Shown: positions 1 through 6,036, numbered from the stretch's first letter. The stretch is 10,850 bases of DNA from an archaeon (GCA_027051265.1 JALTZH010000191.1:1-10850), one strand, 5' to 3'. Translations and numbers: made by a program. The notes: a model not told the origin generated them from the sequence alone.

Positions 1-64
1 TTTTTAATGATTTAAGAATATCATAACACAAATTTGTCTCTTTCAAATTTTTAATGTTCTTCAT
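1..64 (-). CDS. Possible 5' end of a gene running off the left edge
   Basis: An open frame begins with ATG at 64 and reads 21 codons to the window edge without a stop (start MKNIKNLKET, then NLCYDILKSLK). The near-palindromic TATA-like stretch at 88-96 lies about 28 nt upstream, the right distance for a leaderless archaeal transcript. It would be divergent from the RibL-like gene and share its promoter region. The segment is too short to assign a family, and a 21-codon open frame can arise by chance in AT-rich sequence. Confidence 0.35.
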   Translation of the reverse strand, partial: MKNIKNLKETNLCYDILKSLK

Positions 65-87
65 AAAATTAATTTAAATCTAAATGC

Positions 88-96
88 TATATAAAT
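88..96 (+). promoter_or_regulatory. TATA box of the RibL-like gene, possibly bidirectional
   Basis: TATATAAAT is centred about 45 nt before the ATG at 137, which predicts a transcript start near 117-119 and a leader of roughly 18 nt. No clear Shine-Dalgarno sequence precedes the ATG. Read on the other strand (ATTTATATA) it sits about 28 nt from the ATG at 64, so it could serve both directions. Confidence 0.45.
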
Positions 97-136
97 GATT
101 TGAGATTTAAACTTTTTAACAATCGAGAATAAATTT

Positions 137-697
137 ATGCCACATGAGAACCTCATGGAAAAAATTAAGGAATTATATAGGTATCAAGTGTTGAATGGAT
201 ATATCCCAAAAGAAAAAGCTGAGAGAGTATTTACAAAGGAGATAAATGGAAAATATTATCTAAAAGAAGAATTCAGAAAAATGCTCAAAGTAGTTCTAGT
301 TGGTGGAGCATTTGAGATAATACATCCAGGACATTGTTTCTTTTTAAACGAAGCTAAGAAGTATGGGAACTTCCTTGTCGTAATTTTAGCTAGAGATTCG
401 ACAATAAGAAAAAGAAAAGGAAAAGTTATAATTGATGAAGATACGAGAAAAAACGTCGTCGAATGTCTTAAACCTGTTGATTTAGTATTACTTGGAGATG
501 AAAAAGATTTTATAAAGCCTGTTAAGAGAGTGATGCCAGATGTTATTGTGCTTGGATATGATCAAGAATTGGATAAGGAATTAAAAGAAAGGATATATTC
601 TTTAGGTATTAAAATTTTCAAACTTAATAAGAAGTTTAAAACATACAGTACAAAAAATATTGTAAAAAAAATATTAGAAGAATTTAAATCTTTTTAA
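137..697 (+). CDS. RibL/FAD synthase-like cytidylyltransferase-fold nucleotidyltransferase with N-terminal extension
   Basis: A 186-residue protein of the nucleotidyltransferase alpha/beta-phosphodiesterase superfamily. The signature GGAFEIIHPGH (about residues 56-66) carries the HxGH nucleotide-binding motif. VVILARD at 81-87, a basic KRKGK segment, LKPVDLVLLG and PDVIVLGYDQ follow the layout of archaeal RibL (FAD synthase, which adenylylates FMN). It differs from RibL in three ways. It has about 48 extra N-terminal residues before M49. The usual aspartate of GTFD is a glutamate (GAFE). It lacks the C-terminal cysteines seen in RibL. FMN adenylylation is therefore a family-based guess, and another cytidylyl- or adenylyltransferase activity is possible. 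M49 is an alternative start, but the TATA position favours the long form. Its 3' end overlaps the convergent CooT-like gene by 14 nt. Confidence 0.8.
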   Translation: MPHENLMEKIKELYRYQVLNGYIPKEKAERVFTKEINGKYYLKEEFRKMLKVVLVGGAFEIIHPGHCFFLNEAKKYGNFLVVILARDSTIRKRKGKVIIDEDTRKNVVECLKPVDLVLLGDEKDFIKPVKRVMPDVIVLGYDQELDKELKERIYSLGIKIFKLNKKFKTYSTKNIVKKILEEFKSF

Positions 698-872
698 TAT
701 AAATCTCGTGTTTCGTTGCATCAACTTTTACTATCTTTGCATTTTCAATTTCTAACTTTTTATCAAATCCCAATATTTCAACGTTGCTATTCTTCTCCCT
801 AACTAGAATAGCTTCATCGAATATTTTTTCGGTTGAATCATTTTTTATGAGGAAAACTTTGGATTCGCACAT
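684..872 (-). CDS. CooT-family small nickel-binding protein
   Basis: A 62-residue protein beginning MCESKVFL. The Met-Cys-Glu start, the alternating beta-strand pattern, the IENAKIVKVDATKHEIYI ending and the length match the CooT family (PF10133). In the founding member, CooT of Rhodospirillum rubrum, Cys2 is needed for nickel binding and the protein helps mature carbon monoxide dehydrogenase. Here Cys2 is present and is the only cysteine. Archaeal members, common in methanogens, mostly have no proven role, so a nickel chaperone or storage function is inference. The gene is convergent with the RibL-like gene (14-nt overlap) and divergent from cutA, with 26 bp between the two start codons. An AT-rich TATA-like stretch near 892-902 could be its leaderless promoter. 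Confidence 0.75.
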   Translation of the reverse strand: MCESKVFLIKNDSTEKIFDEAILVREKNSNVEILGFDKKLEIENAKIVKVDATKHEIYIKKI

Positions 873-878
873 ATTTAG
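869..878 (+). promoter_or_regulatory. TATA-like box of cutA
   Basis: ACATATTTAG is centred about 25 nt before the cutA ATG at 899, and there is no Shine-Dalgarno motif between them. This fits a leaderless transcript. The box overlaps the first codon of the divergent CooT-like gene, so the two promoters probably interfere with each other. Confidence 0.3.
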
Positions 879-898
879 AATTTTAAAAAATAAAATTT

Positions 899-1216
899 AT
901 GTATTACTTGGTTTATATCACCTGTAGTAATTTTGAGGAGGCAAAAAAAATCGGTAGAAAACTGATAGAAGAAAGACTTGCAGCTTGTGTGAACATCATA
1001 GAGAAAATAAATTCAATATTTTGGTGGCAAGGAAAAATTGAAGATACAAACGAATCTTTACTCATTGCAAAAACAAACGAAAAAAATTTAGACGATTTGA
1101 TAAACCGTGTCAAGGAACTTCATAGTTATACGATACCTGCTATCCTTGCAATAAAGATCGAGAAAGGTTATGAAGCGTTCTTAAGATGGCTGGATAAGGA
1201 AACATCATGCTCGTAA
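899..1216 (+). CDS. cutA: CutA1 divalent-cation tolerance protein
   Basis: A 105-residue protein with the full CutA1 pattern. An N-terminal VYITCSNFEEAKKIGRKLIEE strand-helix is followed by RLAACVNII, FWWQGKIEDTNESLLIAKT and the HSYTIPAILAIKIEKG motif. CutA1 proteins form very stable trimers with a ferredoxin-like fold. They are linked to copper and other divalent-metal tolerance in bacteria, but their molecular role is unsettled. Length is typical and the gene looks intact. Its last ten bases overlap the start of the following glycosyltransferase gene (ATG at 1207, cutA TAA at 1214-1216), which points to co-transcription and coupled translation. The nickel-protein gene beside it may reflect a loose metal-related neighbourhood, but that is only suggestive. 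Confidence 0.93.
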   Translation: MYYLVYITCSNFEEAKKIGRKLIEERLAACVNIIEKINSIFWWQGKIEDTNESLLIAKTNEKNLDDLINRVKELHSYTIPAILAIKIEKGYEAFLRWLDKETSCS

Positions 1217-2139
1217 TATTTTTAATTTTTTTAAATTTTTTGTTAACATTCGTACTTACTAAATTTCTGATCAAAATCTTACCAAAATATGGATTTTATG
1301 GCATAGATTTACATAAAGAACATAAACAAATTGTCCCAGAAAACGTCGGTTTAAGTGTAATGATCTCGTTAATGGTATCTCTGATAATTTTATACGTAAT
1401 AACGAATCATGTTTTCTTCATACATCTAATCCTCGTATCTCTATTAACTGCTACGTTTGGTTTTTTAGATAGGATTTATAAATTTAAACCAAAAGATAAA
1501 ATTTTTGGATTGTCATTAATCGGCATAACATTGTTACCGTTTTCTGATGAATATTTTTTTGGAATAAAATTATCATACCTATATATCATTTTAATACCTA
1601 TAACTTTTATGATTGTATGTAATTTCACAAACATGCTCGCAGGGTTAAATGGTCTTGAAGTTGGATTAGCAACGATGAACTCGTTCTTTTTAATGATACT
1701 ATCTCTTGTTGTATTCAAAAACGAGTTCCTCTTTTATCTATATCTCTCATTATTCATATCCCTGTTAACATTTCTTTATTTCAATTTTTATCCAGCGAGA
1801 GCATTTCCAGGAGATGTTTTAACGTTGTCTATCGGTAGCATATATATATCAAGCTTAAATTTTTTCAACCTAGAGTTAATTCTTATACCAATATTATTTT
1901 TAAACCTTGTAGATGCCTTTCTAAAATTTATAACTGCTGGAATCATGCATAAAGATGAACATAAACCAACGATAATAAAAAATGGAAAACTTTATTATAC
2001 TTCTGGATATCTTTCTTTGATAAGATTAATTCTTCTGATAAAACCAGATACAGAAAGAAATATAGTATTGAAAATATATTTAGTTCATGCAGCAATTTTA
2101 ATCTTATCGTTCTTAATTATATTTAATTTATATTTATAA
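1207..2139 (+). CDS. Glycosyltransferase family 4 membrane enzyme (dolichyl-phosphate GlcNAc-1-phosphate transferase type)
   Basis: A 310-residue, strongly hydrophobic protein with about ten predicted membrane helices. It carries the landmarks of the MraY/WecA/DPAGT1 superfamily. GIDLHKEHK and VPENVG near residues 32-48 match the cytoplasmic DxxK-type loop. NMLAGLNGLEVG near 140 is the N-L-A-G-x-N-G-L-E motif. FYPARAFPGDVLTLSIGS near 195-212 holds the catalytic-site aspartate region. The late HKDEHKPT loop corresponds to the archaeal EHKPT motif. Archaeal relatives such as AglH transfer a UDP-linked N-acetylhexosamine phosphate to dolichyl phosphate, the first step of N-glycan assembly in the membrane. 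The exact sugar cannot be read from sequence. The start overlaps the end of cutA by ten bases, so translation is probably coupled. Confidence 0.88.
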   Translation: MLVIFLIFLNFLLTFVLTKFLIKILPKYGFYGIDLHKEHKQIVPENVGLSVMISLMVSLIILYVITNHVFFIHLILVSLLTATFGFLDRIYKFKPKDKIFGLSLIGITLLPFSDEYFFGIKLSYLYIILIPITFMIVCNFTNMLAGLNGLEVGLATMNSFFLMILSLVVFKNEFLFYLYLSLFISLLTFLYFNFYPARAFPGDVLTLSIGSIYISSLNFFNLELILIPILFLNLVDAFLKFITAGIMHKDEHKPTIIKNGKLYYTSGYLSLIRLILLIKPDTERNIVLKIYLVHAAILILSFLIIFNLYL

Positions 2140-2142
2140 TAA

Positions 2143-2161
2143 ATATAATCTTCGATTATAT
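2143..2161. terminator. Hairpin between convergent genes, possible bidirectional terminator
   Basis: ATATAATC and GATTATAT form a perfect 8-bp inverted repeat around a TTC loop. It lies between the glycosyltransferase stop (2139) and the end of the radical SAM gene, covering that gene's last two codons. The stem is almost all A-T, so it is weak. In archaea the surrounding T/A runs may matter more than the hairpin. Confidence 0.3.
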
Positions 2162-3199
2162 ACCATAAGCTTTATAACAAGTTCTACAAATTTCAGGTAG
2201 GGGGTATTTCTCTCGTAATTCGTTGATCAAAGATTCAAGTTCAAAGGGATTTGAAACAATTTCTAAAAATCTTCTCCTGTAATATTCTATTCTTCTTTCA
2301 AATGCTTCCCTAAATTTTTTATAATGATAAGAATTCCAATGTTCTATAAGATTTTTTGCATATCCAAAAAATGGTTTCTTATAAACGTATAATTTGTCAC
2401 AAAATATTCTTGTTATATTTTTGCTTGGAACATTTATGTATGCGCAGGGATATATACGACCATTAACCGATATTACTACGGAATCAATAGGACTTGCTTC
2501 ACAGATCAAGACATCTTCCATTTTTAAGGAACATCTTTTGAATTTTAATCCGTATTTTTTTACGATTGTTTCCGCTTTATTTAATATTTTTTCGAATTTT
2601 TTATTGGTATCTCTACATGAGAAGGCTTTTAATTCGTTTGTTTTCTCATTAAAAACATAATCTAGATTCGTAAATATTACAGTATCAAAACCTATTTTTG
2701 CAATCAGTTCAACGAATTTTGGTACTTCTTCTATATTTTCCTTCGTTAACATATAGGTTGCAACGATCTCCGGTTTATCATTACCGGATTTGTTTTTAAG
2801 CATAATCAGAGTCCGTGCATTCTCCAACAATTTATTTAAGTTTGTACCCAATCTTAGTTTGTTATGCAACTCGATACCAGCAAAAGATATTGCAACGAGA
2901 TCGATATCATGATCTATTATTTTCTCGCAGATATCTTTATTTAGTAAGATACCGTTTGTAGTAAAACTAACGTTACAATATTTCTTTGAAAGATCAACCA
3001 TGTCAAAAAAATTCTCATGGAGTAAGGGTTCTCCCCATCCTTGAAGATGAATCCATTTTGTATTGGTGAAAAACTTTGAAATTTCATGAAACATTGAAAG
3101 ACTCATCTTTTCTACATTGTTAAGATTTCTTGCTGGACACATGATACATGAAGCATTACATCCTCGGACAATTTCGATTTGAAAAAATTTAAATTTCAT
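2156..3199 (-). CDS. Radical SAM protein with C-terminal SPASM-like cysteine region
   Basis: A 347-residue protein. CNASCIMC at residues 14-21 is the CxxxCxxC motif that holds the SAM-cleaving 4Fe-4S cluster. LQGWGEPLLH around 53-62 is the GGE-type SAM-binding motif, and FTTNGILL follows the usual barrel layout. The C-terminal third has further cysteines (RCSL, LICEASP, RIYPCAYINVP, and CRTC at 338-341), the pattern of a SPASM domain with auxiliary Fe-S clusters. Such enzymes modify peptides or proteins, act as anaerobic sulfatase-type maturases, or work in cofactor synthesis (MoaA/PqqE/NirJ-like relatives). No precursor peptide or substrate gene is visible beside it, so the substrate is unknown. 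It is transcribed alone, with a TATA-like box 25 nt upstream of the ATG. Confidence 0.85.
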   Translation of the reverse strand: MKFKFFQIEIVRGCNASCIMCPARNLNNVEKMSLSMFHEISKFFTNTKWIHLQGWGEPLLHENFFDMVDLSKKYCNVSFTTNGILLNKDICEKIIDHDIDLVAISFAGIELHNKLRLGTNLNKLLENARTLIMLKNKSGNDKPEIVATYMLTKENIEEVPKFVELIAKIGFDTVIFTNLDYVFNEKTNELKAFSCRDTNKKFEKILNKAETIVKKYGLKFKRCSLKMEDVLICEASPIDSVVISVNGRIYPCAYINVPSKNITRIFCDKLYVYKKPFFGYAKNLIEHWNSYHYKKFREAFERRIEYYRRRFLEIVSNPFELESLINELREKYPLPEICRTCYKAYGI

Positions 3200-3218
3200 A
3201 TAATTTATCTCTCAGTTA

Positions 3219-3228
3219 CTTATATAAT
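3219..3228 (-). promoter_or_regulatory. TATA box of the radical SAM gene
   Basis: On the minus strand ATTATATAAG is centred about 25 nt before the ATG at 3199, with no Shine-Dalgarno motif between. This predicts a leaderless mRNA and supports the chosen start. Confidence 0.5.
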
Positions 3229-3284
3229 TCTTTATAGAGAAGAAGTAAGTGAAAAACACTTGTACAAAGTTTTTTATAAAAATC

Positions 3285-4364
3285 CTATATTTTTCTATTA
3301 ACGGTTATGGTAACGATATCACCATCTTCCAATTTATGATTTAAACCAACTCTTTGTCCTTGTATTTTTACACTTTTACCCCAAACCTGTGCATATCTAA
3401 AATGTTCAAGAAAATCTCTGTGAATTTTTTCACAAACATCTCGGATAGTTGCTCCACGTTTTAATATTAATGGATGATCAAAGTCCGGTTTTTTTCCTTT
3501 TGGTTTTAAATAAATCCTGATTAAATCTAGAGCATTGTATATCTTTTCTTTAACGTATTCTAAGTTTATTCTTTTTTCAGCGGATATGTAAATTCTACCA
3601 TTTTTTTCGAGTATTTTCTCTTTTAGTAAATCCACTTTGTTTATAACATAAATCGCCTTTACATAATACGTATTCTTTGACAACGCATCAATTAATCTAT
3701 CAACGGTTATATCCTCATCTATGAAAATATCTGCATTATGTATTCCGAATTCGTTTAGAATTCCTTTAATAGTTTCATATGTTATGTTGTTAAGTTTGAC
3801 ACTCGAAACGATATTCAAACCTCCTGAAACTTTCTTTTCTATTCTAACTTTCGGTTTCTCCAAATTTATTCTTATACCTGAATTATAAAGCTCCTTTTCA
3901 ATTATCTCTATGGTATCTTCGGTATATATATCAGCCATTATTACTAAGAGATCAGCCATTCTTACATAGCTAAGAATTTCCTTTCCCATTCCTCTTCCAT
4001 AGGAAGCACCTTCTATAATTCCTGGAAGATCGATTATCTGAATTTTAGCACCCTTATACTCCATGATTCCCGAGATAGCTTCGGTTGTTGTAAACGCGTA
4101 ATATCCAACACGAGTAGATGTGTTTGTTAAAGCATTTAACAGGGTTGATTTTCCAACCGAAGGATATCCGAGTAAACATACAGTGGCATCTCCCTCTTTC
4201 TTAATACCTCTTGTTTTAATTTTTCTTGCTTTTTTCTTTTCCAATTCTTCTTTAAGTCTCGCAAGCTTAGCTTTTAATCTTCCTATATGATGTTCAGTTG
4301 CTTTGTTGTAATCTGTTTTTCTTAGCTCTTCCTCTATAAGTTTAATTTTTTCCTCTAACTTCAT
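3285..4364 (-). CDS. drg: DRG-family (developmentally regulated GTP-binding) GTPase with TGS domain
   Basis: A 359-residue protein matching the DRG/Rbg subfamily of Obg-type GTPases along its full length. The basic N-terminal helical region holds the family signature TDYNKATEHHIGRLKAKLA (17-35). G1 GYPSVGKST is at 66-74, the threonine-rich G2 region FTTTEA at about 91, G3 DLPG at 112-115 followed by a glycine-rich segment (GIIEGASYGRGMG), and G4 NKVD at 242-245. The SAEK stretch at 261 gives G5. Residues from about 282 form the TGS domain (LKRGATIRDVCEKIH, VGLNHKLEDGDIVTI). DRG proteins bind GTP and associate with translating ribosomes; eukaryotic DRGs act with DFRP partners. It appears intact and monocistronic, and it is a conserved housekeeping marker of archaeal or eukaryotic type. 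Confidence 0.95.
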   Translation of the reverse strand: MKLEEKIKLIEEELRKTDYNKATEHHIGRLKAKLARLKEELEKKKARKIKTRGIKKEGDATVCLLGYPSVGKSTLLNALTNTSTRVGYYAFTTTEAISGIMEYKGAKIQIIDLPGIIEGASYGRGMGKEILSYVRMADLLVIMADIYTEDTIEIIEKELYNSGIRINLEKPKVRIEKKVSGGLNIVSSVKLNNITYETIKGILNEFGIHNADIFIDEDITVDRLIDALSKNTYYVKAIYVINKVDLLKEKILEKNGRIYISAEKRINLEYVKEKIYNALDLIRIYLKPKGKKPDFDHPLILKRGATIRDVCEKIHRDFLEHFRYAQVWGKSVKIQGQRVGLNHKLEDGDIVTITVNRKI

Positions 4365-4398
4365 ATAAGTTTATTATTTAAAATTTTGATTTACTCTG

Positions 4399-4410
4399 TT
4401 ATAAGTTTAA
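4399..4410 (-). promoter_or_regulatory. TATA-like box of the DRG gene
   Basis: TTAAACTTATAA on the minus strand lies about 40 nt before the ATG at 4364 and would give a leader of about 15 nt. A second AT-rich stretch closer to the start makes the choice uncertain. Confidence 0.3.
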
Positions 4411-4445
4411 GTCATAGTAACAAAGTTTTATCTTTCCGTTGCTTG

Positions 4446-4971
4446 CAAGACCGCCCCCTATATCTTTATTAAATCTTCGAACGAATAATTTTTAAAAAGT
4501 ACTTTAAATATCTAAATCTAAGCGGCAAGATTTTTCACTGTCCCGTTCTTCTTCCATAAAGAGGATTTTTATATCCCAAAACCTCGATCTCCATCATACC
4601 TATGCTTGATCCGCAAAGAATAAGCATGACATTTCTCTTGCTCAAAATTTCATCCCATATTTTTTGAAATTGAGAAACTATACCTTTATTAAGCTCTATA
4701 AGATAAGGAAATTCATCAAAAACAATTACTACCTTTTTATCTTTAATCTCATCTATGAAGTATTTAAAAAGCTCGTGAAATGAACTAACCTCAAGTTTTA
4801 AAAAGTATTCCTTCTTTGTAAATTCGGAAAACTTCTTCTTGAGCTCTTTTAAATTTTCTGTAATACTATCAAATGCCACTTTTATTCGATAAAAATCTTC
4901 TTAATAACTCGCTTTTTTCCAATCCTTCTTCTTCCATAAATTATTATCAAATTTGCGTTTCGCTCTGGATA
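4446..4971 (-). pseudogene. Decayed archaeal-family AAA ATPase gene (P-loop to mid-domain remnant)
   Basis: Reading the minus strand through several lesions restores a PF01637-type archaeal ATPase. The N-terminal part reads YPERNANLIIIYGRRRIGK (Walker A, IYGRRRxGK type). SELLRRFLSNK follows after removing one A from the A6 run at 4913-4918. FDSITENLKELKKKFSEF follows after removing one A from the run at 4880-4883. Next come VVIVFDEFPYLI (Walker B) and LILCGSSIGMMEIEVLGYKNPLYGRRTGQ. A TGA at 4535-4537 stands where the family usually has Trp; beyond it the frame continues KILPLRFRYLKYF. One more indel near 4489-4498 is needed before KNYSFEDLIKI, and a TAG at 4458-4460 follows. The C-terminal half, normally DUF234, and the first 20 or so residues are missing. 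The longest unbroken stretch is 4535-4879 from a GTG. Clearly non-functional. Confidence 0.8.
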
Positions 4972-4994
4972 GCTATGCATAAGCATAGCTATCC
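4967..4994. repeat. Perfect 12-bp inverted repeat with 4-base loop
   Basis: GGATAGCTATGC and GCATAGCTATCC flank ATAA. It lies at the boundary where recognisable ATPase homology stops and the GC-rich region starts, so it may mark an element end or a recombination point. Confidence 0.8.
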
Positions 4995-5115
4995 ATCATC
5001 GCACATATGGTTCCCTTTGTGGATACTTCATTAGGGAGCACAGCTCCCTTTCGTATCCACATCATCGGGCAGTCGTGGGGCACGCGAACCCCACCCATTT
5101 TCGATATTGCAACGT

Positions 5116-5168
5116 AACCTCCTGCTCCTGATGGTTTACGATACCGTCATTGGAGCAGGAGGTTTTTT
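5116..5168 (+). terminator. Strong GC-rich hairpin followed by a T run
   Basis: AACCTCCTGCTCC (5116-5128) pairs perfectly with GGAGCAGGAGGTT (5152-5164). The loop holds a nested stem, TGATGGT (5129-5135) with ACCGTCA (5143-5149), complete if one G-U pair is allowed. Six T residues follow (5163-5168). In a bacterium this would be called an intrinsic terminator. In archaea the T run is the usual signal, and such a strong hairpin is notable. It is also the last stem of the candidate RNA at 4967-5168. Confidence 0.45.
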
Positions 5169-5170
5169 CT

Positions 5171-5304
5171 CCACAATAAAAATTAAATTTTTAAAAATTG
5201 AAAAAATTTTGAAAACGAGCCACGAGTAGCGAGGGAATCAAATTTGATCTATCTTTTTAAACTCGCAACAAAGCAAAATGTTAATTATTTCTATTTAAAG
5301 TTTA
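5171..5304. other. AT-rich stretch without recognisable gene
   Basis: Between the T run of the last hairpin and the ATPase N-terminal fragment no gene is visible on either strand. It holds long A/T runs, the short palindrome TCAAATTTGA at 5238-5247, and CGAG three times at exact 7-nt spacing (5216, 5223, 5230). Nothing assigns a function. Confidence 0.4.
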
Positions 5305-5397
5305 CTAAACTATAGTAGCCTTATTCTCCTTAAATTTTTCTTCCAAAAATTTTAGCTCCTCTTCTCTATCAACAAAATGTTGTATCATGAGTATCAT
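5305..5397 (-). pseudogene. N-terminal fragment of an archaeal-family ATPase gene
   Basis: From ATG at 5397 (or better at 5388) the minus strand reads 30 codons containing HFVDREEELKFLEEKF and then KENKATIV before TAG at 5305-5307. FVDREEEL followed by a short helix is the standard start of PF01637 ATPases, just ahead of the P-loop strand. The rest of the gene is not here. The remnant at 4446-4971 starts with an equivalent but different segment (PERNANLIII), so the two pieces overlap in the alignment by about ten residues and probably come from two paralogues. A TATA-like GTTTAAATAG at 5411-5420 lies about 27 nt ahead of the ATG at 5388, so the promoter may still be present. Confidence 0.65.
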
Positions 5398-5432
5398 AAT
5401 TTACATACAACTATTTAAACATTTATTTATTG

Positions 5433-5864
5433 CTATAGCTTTGAGGGATCAATAATCTCGAGAAAATAAACCCTACTAAAATCGTCGTCAAATGTTGCGA
5501 TTTTCCTAATCCCGTAATATTTACATGTGGCCGCTATAAGGGCATCATTTGGAAGAAGCTTATAATTTTCCATAATCTTAATAATTTCTCTACCTATTTT
5601 TAACGGAAGCACGGTAAAGAATGAAAACAAATCATTCAACGGTTTTAAAATCTTAAGATCGATGGATTTAATTCTTTTTTTAAGTTCAAAAGGATTCAAA
5701 CCAGTATATGCTCTAAGAAAACCGTAAATAACTTCCGAAATAACTATATCGTTAATAAAACCCCTTATTTCTCTTGATTCAACTTTATGTAAGAGTTTTG
5801 TCACTTCAGGTTTTTCATCGGCCAAATGATATAGGAATACATTTGAATCAAAGAATACTTCCAC
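5433..5864 (-). CDS. PIN-domain toxin (VapC-like), module 1
   Basis: A protein of about 143 residues with the PIN ribonuclease fold. Conserved acidic residues are the first Asp in EVFFDSNV, the Glu in VISEVIYG, the Asp in LLPNDALIAAT and the aspartates of ATFDDDF. They would bind the Mg2+ or Mn2+ for RNA cleavage. VapC toxins typically cut tRNA or rRNA. GTG at 5864 is preferred because GAGGAG lies seven bases before it; a TTG two codons upstream (5870) would have only one base of spacing. The start lies inside the upstream DUF104 antitoxin gene (17-nt overlap), so the pair is coupled. The C-terminal third is closely similar to the second PIN protein at 6061-6528, while the first two thirds differ. 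Confidence 0.85.
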   Translation of the reverse strand: MEVFFDSNVFLYHLADEKPEVTKLLHKVESREIRGFINDIVISEVIYGFLRAYTGLNPFELKKRIKSIDLKILKPLNDLFSFFTVLPLKIGREIIKIMENYKLLPNDALIAATCKYYGIRKIATFDDDFSRVYFLEIIDPSKL

Positions 5865-6036
5865 TCTCAATCTCCTCTATAATTTTTTCCATGTTTTTAT
5901 TTTTCAAGACCCCCCGCGTTTGTTCTACAATACTTCTCTCTATTTTTATTTTAACCTTTTCACCTTCTTTTAGATTAAGTTTCCCTAAGGGTTTTAAAAT
6001 CCCTTTCTCATAAATGGCTTCAACCACTATCTCCAT
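5848..6036 (-). CDS. DUF104 antitoxin (AF2212-like), module 1
   Basis: A 62-residue protein. VEAIYEKGILKPLGKLNLKEGEKVKIKIE is the DUF104 domain (PF01954), the antitoxin half of many archaeal VapBC-type modules; it is expected to bind promoter DNA as an oligomer. The C-terminal half (SIVEQTRGVLKNKNMEKIIEEIES) is charged and helical and should wrap the partner PIN toxin. GAGGT directly abuts the ATG, which is unusually close for a Shine-Dalgarno site, but the same arrangement is kept in the second module. It lies 24 nt downstream of PIN toxin 2, so the two modules may be one transcript. Confidence 0.82.
   Translation of the reverse strand: MEIVVEAIYEKGILKPLGKLNLKEGEKVKIKIERSIVEQTRGVLKNKNMEKIIEEIESGSIL
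5872..5877 (-). promoter_or_regulatory. Ribosome binding site deciding the start of PIN toxin 1
   Basis: GAGGAG inside the 3' end of the antitoxin gene is seven bases upstream of GTG at 5864. PIN toxin 2 has the same GAGGAG (6539-6544), ten bases before its ATG. Confidence 0.5.

Larger units (their letters stand above)
4967..5168 (+). ncRNA. Candidate structured RNA or hairpin-array element of unknown identity
   Basis: This stretch is distinctly GC-rich compared with its surroundings and contains four consecutive hairpins and no credible ORF. Hairpin 1 is a perfect 12-bp stem (4967-4978 with 4983-4994, loop ATAA). Hairpin 2 has an outer 9-bp stem (5018-5026 with 5053-5061), an internal loop and an inner 7-bp stem (5033-5039 with 5043-5049, loop ACA). 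Hairpin 3 pairs GTGGGG at 5075-5080 with CCCCAC at 5089-5094. Hairpin 4 is a 13-bp stem (5116-5128 with 5152-5164). Hairpins 1 and 2 are both followed by the linker CATCATCG. The T run after hairpin 4 suggests + strand transcription. No tRNA, rRNA, RNase P, SRP, C/D or H/ACA signature could be confirmed. It could equally be a mobile-element remnant working at DNA level. Confidence 0.4.

Noticed and set aside
1476-1718. Open frame on the minus strand inside the glycosyltransferase gene
   Set aside because: It lies fully antisense to a strongly supported gene and has no family resemblance.
2394-2660. Open frame on the plus strand inside the radical SAM gene
   Set aside because: Antisense to conserved coding sequence; no recognisable domain.
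3247-3261. AAGTG-A5-CACTT inverted repeat between the DRG and radical SAM genes
   Set aside because: A 5-bp stem in AT-rich DNA is too weak to call a terminator or operator by itself.
4967-5168. tRNA, H/ACA or C/D guide RNA
   Set aside because: No tRNA cloverleaf or T-loop sequence was found. An ACA occurs at 5059-5061, but it is part of the stem and no pseudouridylation pocket or K-turn is visible. No matched C and D boxes were found.
4967-5168. CRISPR array
   Set aside because: The hairpins differ in sequence and length; there are no regularly spaced identical repeats.
4967-5304. Simple insertion sequence or IS200/IS605-type element inside one ATPase gene
   Set aside because: There is no transposase or TnpB frame and no target-site duplication, and the two ATPase pieces overlap in alignment with different sequence. 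A degenerate mobile-element remnant remains possible but cannot be shown.
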